The translations under genes were made by a program, and so were the position numbers. The notes beneath the pieces are model-generated. The model did no database searches. It worked only from the letters and a program-made list of their open reading frames with translations, and was not told the DNA's origin. A DNA stretch of 64,000 nt from Pyronema omphalodes (lineage: Eukaryota; Ascomycota; Pezizomycetes; Pezizales; Pyronemataceae): positions 266,408 to 330,407 of the forward strand of contig JAJJXM010000063.1 of the NCBI GenBank assembly GCA_024516155.1, written 5' to 3'. Shown piece after piece: positions 56,618-64,000 of this stretch. Numbering within the stretch: the stretch's first letter is position 1; each line of letters opens with the position of its first letter.

Positions 56618-57676
56618 GTGGCGTCCTTTCAGCTAAAAGAGCTCGGAGAACATATCGAACAAGAACCGACCGGATCGGCAAGCCCAGTGACCCCCAAACA
56701 ACGATCCAGTCCACAGACCCCCGAATCCCCCGAACTGCCCCATACCTCTACCGACGACCCTGCGGAAATGGCGACCCCGGCAGGATTGGGACTTTTCACT
56801 GCAGTCACGATGACCCAGGAGCAGTTGAACCAGATCCTCATCCGACTCCATCGCCCCACGACAAACAGTAACCCCAAGGTGGAAGACCCGGAGCTGTACT
56901 ACGGGGAAAGAACCAAGCTGAGGGCATTCCTGACGCAATGCGAACTGACGTTCAATTGTGAAGGGAATAGGTTCCACACCGAACAAATAAAGGTAAACTA
57001 TGCAAGCTCCCGCTGCAGAGGTAACGCTTGGGCATGGATCCAGCCGTCCATCAAGGAGGGGAAAAGCGTATACACGACCTGGGAGGCCTTCAAGACCGCT
57101 GTCAGTAGGGCTTTCGGGGAAGCCGACTCAAAAGAAGTAGCAAGAAGAAAGTTCAAGATGATCAGGCAGGGCGCGCGATCCGCCGCTGCGTACTGGGCCG
57201 AATTTGAAAGAATCAAATCCGACTTAAGTTATAATGACGAAACCTCCATCGATCAATTCAGTGATGGACTAAACACGGACGTCCAACGACAGTTAGCACT
57301 CCTTGACGAACGACCAACGGACCTCACGGAATTCGCCAACAAGGCCATAGCGTTAGACAACCGACTATTCCATTTCCGAACCCTGAGGACCCGATATGAA
57401 CCTCAATTCTATCACCACCCCCACCTTAAGGGGCAGGGACCACACTCTCGACTCTCCGACCCCGAGCCAATGGAATTAGATTCCACTCGTCGACCGAAAC
57501 CAAGGGATAGGATGGAGGAGGATAGGCGGAAGCGGAATAACGAATGTTTTAACTGTGGGAAGGTGGGACACTACGCTGCGAAGTGCCCAAGTAAGAAATT
57601 ATTCAGACCGGCGGAAACTACATTGGTAGAAGAGGGACTCGGTGAGACGTCGGGAAAAGAGAGTCCCCAGGAATAA
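56618..57676 (+). CDS. gag: Family-2 gag, intact
   Basis: 352 codons from GTG 56618; an in-frame TAG lies just upstream and the first in-frame ATG is 56768. The N-terminal frame before that ATG (FQLKELGEHIEQEPTGS) is conserved in copies B and C, suggesting it is translated. The Ty3/Gypsy gag core includes LRAFLTQCELTFNCEGN and WEAFKTAVSRAFGEADSKEV. Zinc knuckle CFNCGKVGHYAAKC near residue 310. Ends SGKESPQE-stop. Confidence 0.9.
   Translation: MASFQLKELGEHIEQEPTGSASPVTPKQRSSPQTPESPELPHTSTDDPAEMATPAGLGLFTAVTMTQEQLNQILIRLHRPTTNSNPKVEDPELYYGERTKLRAFLTQCELTFNCEGNRFHTEQIKVNYASSRCRGNAWAWIQPSIKEGKSVYTTWEAFKTAVSRAFGEADSKEVARRKFKMIRQGARSAAAYWAEFERIKSDLSYNDETSIDQFSDGLNTDVQRQLALLDERPTDLTEFANKAIALDNRLFHFRTLRTRYEPQFYHHPHLKGQGPHSRLSDPEPMELDSTRRPKPRDRMEEDRRKRNNECFNCGKVGHYAAKCPSKKLFRPAETTLVEEGLGETSGKESPQE
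57652..57658 (+). promoter_or_regulatory. Putative -1 frameshift site G-GGA-AAA (family 2)
   Basis: Gag codons TCG GGA AAA GAG. A -1 slip gives AGA GAG TCC CCA GGA ATA..., open into pol. The stop of gag lies 15 nt further on (57674-57676). Copy C keeps the heptamer; copy B has GGGAGAA. Confidence 0.6.
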
Positions 57677-60600
57677 AAGGTCAAGGTGGATTCCTGGGGC
57701 AACTGTCGCCCACCAGTTCAACCACGGCAGGACCAGCGGATAGAATATCGAGTGTAGGACCATACGGAAGAAACGAAAAGATTATCCTGCGAGTAAAATT
57801 AATTGGACGAAATAAGGAAGAATACCACACAACGGCCATGATCGACTGCAGGGCCACGGAGAATTTTATAGATCGAAAATACGTGAGACAGCAGGGATTG
57901 CCCTGCGCGAAAAAATCAACCCCACGAAAGGTTCTCGCTGTAGACGGACGGGAATTGGATGGGGTCCCAGTAACCCACGATGCCATGGTGACCATGGTGA
58001 TCAACGACCATAGGGAAGAGATTAGGCTCCACTGTATTACCATTGGCAACGCACCCGTTATCCTGGGACTGCCTTGGTTGCGGAAACACAATCCCAGCAT
58101 CGACTGGAAGGAGGGAAGGATTGTCTTCAATTCCGAAAAATGCGGAAAGAACTGCCTTCCTACCTCACCCCATGCCACGACCGTGTCGGAACGAGGGGCG
58201 GAAAAAGAATATAATCGACGGATACATGAGGAAGCGGAGCACGCCTATGGTATGGAAGGGCCGGAAGAGATGCTCCAGACAGATGAGGAAGATGAGCTTC
58301 GCATCCAAGAGATGTGGGGAGAAAGTATAGGAGAGGATGAAGAAGGAGAAGAAGTGGAAGAGTCGGAGAACGAGGATATGGAAAGCGTACAGGGATCTAG
58401 GCGCGCGGAATCCACCGAGGGCGATCCCGACTCGCCTCAGTGCGCGCGGCAACCCCCGCAAGCGCCAGCCAACCAGAAGGAACCGGGGAACTGGGAACCC
58501 GCTCCCGCCAAATCAATCGCTACTGCGCCAGCCAACCAGAAAGAACCGGGGAACTGGGAAACCGCACCTGCCAAATCAATTGCCACTTCCGGGGAATTGG
58601 AACTCGCAAGTACAATAATCCGAGCGGGGAAGAACAAACATGATTCCCTGGAAGGAATAATACCAGCAGAATATACAGATTACCTCTCCGTATTCAGGGA
58701 AAAGGAGGCGGTAGGGTTGCCTCCGCACCGACATCATGACCACCAAATCCCCTTGATGGAAGGAAAGATTCCGCCGTTCGAACCCCTGCGAGCCCTCGAT
58801 GAGGAACGCCTGCGAGTATTGAGGGATTACTTGGAAGAGAATGAAAGAAGGGGTTGGGTCCGATGGTCGACGTCTCCAGCAGGAGCCCCAATCCATTTCG
58901 TTAAGAAAAAGGATGGTACCTTACGGTTATGCGTCAACTACCGACGACTCAACGAAATCACAATCAAAGATCGCACCCCACTCCCGCTGATAGGGGAAGC
59001 GTTGGATAGACTTTCCAACGCCAAGATCTATACCCAGTTGGATGTGCGAGATGCATACCATAACCTCCGAATATCCACAGGAGATGAATGGAAGACTGCG
59101 TTCCGTACCAAGTACGGTCTATACGAGTATTTGGTGATTCGGTTTGGCTTAACAAATGCTCCAGCTTCGTTTCAACGGTGGATGAACGAAGTCTTGAGTG
59201 ATTGACTCGACATCTTTTGCATCGCCTATCTCGACGACATATTGATTTACTCGGATAATATGGAGGAACATCGGAAACACGTCCGCATGGTCCTGGAGAG
59301 GTTAAGGGACGTAGGACTCACCCTGAAACCCTCGAAATGTGAATTCCACACGAAAAAGACGGAATACCTGGGATACATCATCTCCCCCACAGGCTTGCAA
59401 ATGGACCCCGAGAAAATTAGGGCGGTTAAGGAATGGAAGGAACCGGTAAATGTGAAGGGAGTCCGGAGTTTCCTGGGGTTCGCCAATTTTTACCGTCGAT
59501 TCATCCGGGATTTCAGCAAGATCACCACGCCATTGACACGATTGACGAAAAAACAGGTACCCTGGGAATGGAACGACGAGACACAAAGGGCCTTTGAACA
59601 ACTCAAAACGGCAATGATATCCCAACCGATCCTGCAACATTTCGACCCGGATCGGCCACTCACCCTGGAAACTGACGCCTCAGACTATGCCATCGGGGCA
59701 GTCTGCTCACAACCCGACGACTCCAACGTACTGCACCCCCTTGGCTATTTTTCAAGAAAATTAAAAGAAGCGGAGCTCAATTATGACATCCACGATAAGG
59801 AGCTCCTGGCAATAGTGGAAGCATTAGACAAATGGTCAACATACTGCAAATCGACAAAACCCAGTATCCGGATACTGTCAGACCATAAAATCCTGGAGTA
59901 TTGGCAAACGAAGAGGGACCTCAACCTCCGGCAGGCCCGATGGGCGGAACAACTGGCTAACTATGACTTCACGATCACGTATTGCCCATGGAAGTTGGCA
60001 GGAAAACCCGACATATTGTCCCGAGAGTCAGGAGACTCACCCTGGGAAGGGGAGATGAAGCACCGGCAGAATCGAAGCCGAGTCCTCCTCCCCCAGGAAG
60101 TCTTTCATGTGAACGGGACACAATTGATACGACTCACCCCGGACACCCCCCTCATCACCAAAATTCGGAAGAAGACGGAGACCGATACAGAACTTCAGGA
60201 GGTAATCAGCAAACTTCGGGAAGGGATAACCCGAGACAATAGGGTCCCCTTGGGGTTATGCGAGGAAAAGGATGGGTTACTCCTATACGAGGGATTGATA
60301 TGGGTCCCTGATGACGACGACCTGAGGTTACAAATTCTACGACAACATCACGACTCCCAAGCCGCGGGGCATCCGGGAAGGGCAAGGACCTTGGAGTTGG
60401 TCAGCCGAAATTTTTATTGGCCACAACAACGACAGTATGTGACTAGATATGTCGACTACTGTGATACCTGTAGACGTATCAAGCCCATTAAGCACGCCCC
60501 CTTCGGTCTCTTACGACCGTTACAGATTCCAGAACGACCATGGGAATTCATCTCCATGGATTTTATCACAGGTCTTCCGGAAGATGGGGGAATGAATACG

Positions 60601-61620
60601 ATATGGGTGATTGTGGACCGCTTGACGAAGATGGCGCACTTCGTAGCATGTAAGGACACTATGGGGCCCAGGGCACTTGCGGACGGGTTTCTCACACATG
60701 TGGTACGGGCCCACGGACTCCCCAGCAGCATCATCTCGGACCGGGGGTCCCTATTCACCTCTCAGTTCTGGAAGAAGGTTATGGAGGCAATGGGGACCTC
60801 GAGGAACCTGAGTACGGCGTTTCACCCAGAGTCCGACGGACAGACAGAGAGTGTCAATGCGATCCTCGACCAATATTTCAGGGCGTATTGTAACTACCAA
60901 CAGAACAATTGGAACCAACTCCTTCCTATGGCGGAGTTCTGCTACAACAACTCCCGCTCAGGAACGACCAAGGTGTCCCCCTTCTTCGCGAATTACGGAT
61001 ATCATCACCGTTTTACCCAACCGCTGGGTGAAGTCGCGAAAGGAAACCCCGAGGTCTCCAAATATGTTGGCGCCCTCAACTGACTTCACGAGGATCTGAG
61101 GGCAGAGGTCCACTATGCCCAGACTGCTCATGCAGAACAGGTGAACCGGCATCGACACCCGGATCCGGTCCTTCGAGTGGGAGATCGGGTCTGGCTGAAG
61201 AGGAAGAAGGTGAAAACCACCCGACCCTCCAACAAGCTCGATTACAAGCTATTGGGCCCCTACACCATCTTGTCTAAGGTAGGGTCGCGAGCTTATAAGC
61301 TGGACCTCCCCCCAAACGCAAAGATCCATCCAGTATTTCACATCTCCCTGCTAGAACCGTCTCAACCTACTTCGACCACCATCCCAGGTCATATTCAGCC
61401 TCCTCCGCTACCGATTATCCTCGACGACGAGGAAGAGTGGGAAGTTGAAGAGATAGTGGATTCTCGACATCATCGGGGACAGATCCAATATCGAGTCAAG
61501 TGGACTGGTTTCCATGACCCCGATACGACCTGGTACCACGCCGACAATTTCCAAAACTCCCCCGACGCCATCACCCAATTCCACCGCAGGTACCCTAATC
61601 AACCTTCCCCACATCTCTAA
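57659..61620 (+). pseudogene. pol: Family-2 pol in copy D: protease, RT, RNase H, integrase, chromodomain
   Basis: One frame throughout, with TGA at 59203-59205 (a Tyr codon in copy B, just before the RT catalytic LDIF..YLDD) and at 61081-61083 (CGA in copies B and C). The protease reads MIDCRATEN: the Gly of DCGAT is changed to Arg, probably inactivating. RT has [11 protein letters not shown]. RNase H has [12 protein letters not shown] and [10 protein letters not shown]. Integrase has HHDSQAAGHPGR ... CDTCRRIK, MDFITGLP, ISDRGSLF and HPESDGQTE. The chromodomain near 61435-61560 reads EEEWEVEEIVDSR ... YRVKWTGF. Ends TAA 61618-61620. Confidence 0.92.
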
Positions 61621-62687
61621 TGGACGATAGAACGAATTCTGAGGACCCCCCGTCCTCTTTGGGCTGGTACCGAACCCCTACTCCTCCGGCAGAAAAGAAA
61701 TCCCCCCACCCCACGATCCCGCACGCAGAACTACACTGGTCGTTCTGCAACAACGACTCCTGCTCCATTCACGTCGAATCAAAAGTAAATAACAATCATT
61801 CCCCAGCGGTGGCGCAAGCAATTGCGGCACGCATAAAAAAGTCATGTAGCTGCGGGCAGCTACATGACCCCGAGTGAGAATGGATGATCCGTCACGGAAG
61901 GATGGACCCGCAAAAAGCCTGCAAAGCATGGCCAAAAGGAAAGAGACTCTGCAACGTGTGCAAATTCTTGGTCAACAAAGACGGACACGACCAGAGATGC
62001 GGCATCAGGGGATGGAAACCCCCGACGGAGACCCAGGCAACGATCCCACCCTGCAAGGACGAGCCCGAGACAGGAAAGGAACCTCCCGTCCCTACGGCAA
62101 ATCAGGAAAACGAACCACCCCGTCCCCGCGAACTGGAATCAGAGGACCCCACCATCCATACGATCCGACACCAACTCCCAGTGATTATGATGACCGGACC
62201 CTCGGACCACGAGAAGGTGGCGATCAACCTGTCTTTCTATCAGACAGCAGAGCCGGAACAGCATCTCCCCACCGTCGACTGCCGACCAACCAACGACCTG
62301 ACATCCGCCCCTTGTTCGGATCCCCTGGAGCCCCCCGCCTCAGGGCACCAACAGGATCAAATACCCCCGTTCTCCTTGGGACACCAACAAGAACAAATAA
62401 CGGCGCCCCCCGTAGGACACCAACAAGAGCAAACACCGCCTTATGTCCTCGAGGACATCAACCAGGACGTCGTATGTCGCCGACGTCAGGGAAGGCAGTA
62501 TCGGGGATGGTCCCCCATCCGGAGGCCCGCGTTGGGGACTGCCTACGGCCTCGCCGGAGTCTCGGCCTGGAGGGGGGGGCTTATGTCACAACGCTCCCGT
62601 GACATGCTCCTGGCCTCCGCCGTTACCACCGCAGGGCTATGGGTGGTTACCATCACCCTAGCAACCTGCTACGCCATCATGAAGTGA
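61620..62687 (+). pseudogene. Family-2 ORF3 in copy D, one in-frame TGA
   Basis: 355 codons from ATG 61620 (its A is the last base of the pol stop) to TGA 62685-62687 inside the 3' LTR, interrupted only by TGA at 61875-61877, where copies B and C have a Leu codon. Order: Cys/His cluster HWSFCNNDSCSIH; CSCGQLHDPE; CNVCKFLVNKDGHDQRC (CX2CX8HX3C); a Pro/Glu-rich region; HTIRHQLPVIMMTG; three GHQQ-x-Q repeats; an Arg-rich stretch; a ~25-residue hydrophobic segment before the final Lys. The position is that of an envelope gene, but there is no signal peptide. Function unknown. Confidence 0.65.
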
Positions 62688-63380
62688 TAGGGATAGGGTT
62701 AGGGCAAGGGGCTGGGCCCCTTGCCGGGGATTTTCATATATTAGGAGTTATTTATTATTTGAATTTATTTTAGGTATCACGGCGGCTAGGAAAATGTTGG
62801 AATCTTCTACTTATCTCTTATGTAGTTGGAGTTACGGCGGTTAGCCAGGTAGTTATCTCTTTTGGTATGTACTCTTTCTTTATTATTTGGAATCACGGCG
62901 GTTAGCCAGGTAGTTATCTCTTTTGGTATGTACTCTTTCTTTATTATTATTTGGAATTACGGCGGTTCGCAAGGTAGTTATCTTTTGGTATGTATTGTTC
63001 CCTTGTTTTCTTATTTGGAATTACGGCGGTTGGCAATGGTGGGGGATGGTGGTCATGTATGTAGTTATCACGGCGGTTAGCATTGAGAGCATTCTCCGCA
63101 GGCGGAGACTGCTGAGTCACGAGTCATGAAGGAGCAAGTATAAGAGGAGGAAATTTGTATGTAGTTTATTTCTTCACGCAATCAAGTTTCTATTTACTAT
63201 AATCCTATCTACAAAAGTTGCCTTGTGATATCCCCATCTCTCCGAAACTCAGCTGCGATTTCCCAGCCAAACCCTTGCCCATTCCCAACCTGCCAGCCTT
63301 ACCTAAACCGCCGCCGCCCTCCTCGCCGCCGAAACCCCCGCTCTGCCTGTCGTCAGTAACCGTGGATACGGATTCTGATA
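62584..63380 (+). repeat. Family-2 3' LTR of copy D
   Basis: Nearly identical to the 5' LTR; the hairpin near 63087 has one arm mismatch. Encodes the last ~34 residues of ORF3 at its 5' end. Confidence 0.92.
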
Positions 63381-63385
63381 TGTTC

Positions 63386-63581
63386 TCCATCATCGAACCT
63401 GCGACGCCACAGCTCACACCGGTCGTGGTATGTCATCCATCATTGAATCAATCATCAAGTCCAACACGGCACGGCACACAACAACAACAACACAACGGCA
63501 ACAAGAACAACACAACGGCAACAACGACCCAACGGCAACACAACAACACAACACTTCGGCTCGTCAGCCCTGTGCCCGTGA
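63386..63581 (-). repeat. Family-1 LTR of copy E, second part
   Basis: Resumes the LTR after copy D (CTCCATCATCGAACCTGCGACGCC...) and ends CCGTGACA. Together with 55390-55714 it totals about 520 bp. Confidence 0.85.
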
Positions 63582-64000
63582 CAGTACCCCCCCGTTAGGG
63601 TCAAGTTCCTACGACAGGAGATGGTTTGTCTGGGTACAGCTGATGAAAGCGTTCAGTGGCCTCGGACTCCGATGGATTAGTTTCGGGTTCCCAAGTCGGG
63701 CAATCGTGGCCTGCCCACTTGACAAGGTACTGCAGGTTTCCTCGTGACCAACGACTGTCCAAGACTTTGTCGACCAACCATTCTTCTTCACCATCCACCA
63801 CTACGGGTAAGGGCGGTGGGATTATCTGTGCAGGGAGGGGTCCCAAGGAGCCGGGTACTGTAGTGAGACAGGGAAGGTCCTATGGTGTTTCATCGTATCT
63901 GGGATATCCAACTCATGGGGGTATGATCCAATGGGGCGGACAATGGTAAGGGGGCTAGGGTGTTGATTTCCTAGTTTCTTCGATGGGCGGGCGGGTTCTC
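63582..64000 (-). pseudogene. pol: 3' end of family-1 pol (copy E), cut by window edge
   Basis: The minus-strand frame entering at 64000 reads IVRPIGSYPHELDIPDTMKH ... FPVSLQYPAPWDPSLHR-stop. The chromodomain (63601-63846; GEEEWLVDKVLDSR, YLVKWAGHD) is in the -1 frame to it, exactly as in copy A. Polypurine tract GGGGGGTAC adjoins the LTR. Confidence 0.75.

Larger units (their letters stand above)
55715..63380 (+). mobile_element. Family-2 chromovirus copy D, best preserved
   Basis: LTRs 55715-56510 (796 bp) and 62584-63380 (797 bp). TGTTC duplicated at 55710-55714 and 63381-63385. Gag is intact, pol has only two in-frame TGA codons and ORF3 one. Polypurine tract GGAGGGGGGGGCTTA at 62569-62583. 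The reference copy for this family in the window. Confidence 0.94.

Noticed and set aside
62224..62436. Other frames across ORF3
   Set aside because: The frame with Cys/His clusters and the LTR-encoded hydrophobic tail is conserved in three copies; others are shadows.

Overview
The window looks like repeat-dense nuclear DNA of a filamentous fungus, probably an ascomycete. The evidence is two chromodomain Ty3/Gypsy (chromovirus) families, a Tad1-like LINE with EN-RT-RNase H-CCHC order, a Ty1/Copia element, fungal-style splice signals, and many CGA-to-TGA changes as expected from CpG deamination. The species cannot be named from sequence alone. No intact, recognisable host gene was found.

Layout. 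1-13380: array of about 28 diverged ~400-bp units. Each has a TATA box, then exactly 30 nt later an AGCCATCATAGCTCATA block, a variable hairpin-forming core, an ATGGCTTC block complementary to the first block, a T-run, and a B-box-like GGGTTCGGATC just beyond it. This is the architecture of a TATA-driven RNA polymerase III gene with a downstream B box (as in yeast SNR6), with tRNA-like ends. It is the best candidate here for an undescribed system. A 1.6-kb terminal-inverted-repeat element made largely of AAACACC repeats (10554-12156) sits inside one unit.

13489-34099: one Tad1-like LINE (about 6.0 kb net, 13-bp target duplication, AAATC tail) broken by two Gypsy insertions. These are a family-1 chromovirus at 14247-20649 (duplication CAACC) and a family-2 chromovirus at 21770-29926 (duplication ACCAC); the latter carries a family-1 solo LTR (26700-27236, duplication GGTTG). 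34113-40430: old, decayed DNA with remnants of an unrecognised multi-exon gene, two tiny LINE insertions with target duplications, a Copia LTR-plus-primer-site fragment, and a family-1 solo LTR.

40431-53480: decayed family-2 chromovirus whose 3' LTR is split by a young Copia element (47932-53372, near-identical LTRs, duplication CCCTC). 54381-55389: ORF1 of a second LINE. It is broken by a family-1 LTR (from about 55390, resuming at 63386 and running off the window), itself split by the best-preserved family-2 chromovirus (55715-63380, duplication TGTTC).

How the genes work together. In both chromovirus families gag ends in Ser-Gly-Lys-Glu-stop encoded by TCG GGA AAA GAR, and pol lies in the -1 frame, so G-GGA-AAA is a plausible frameshift site. 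Family 2 has a third ORF after pol, in the envelope position, whose ATG overlaps the pol stop (TAATG); it encodes Cys/His clusters and a C-terminal hydrophobic segment lying inside the 3' LTR. The Copia element carries an in-frame, spliceable-looking 393-nt intron between integrase and reverse transcriptase.
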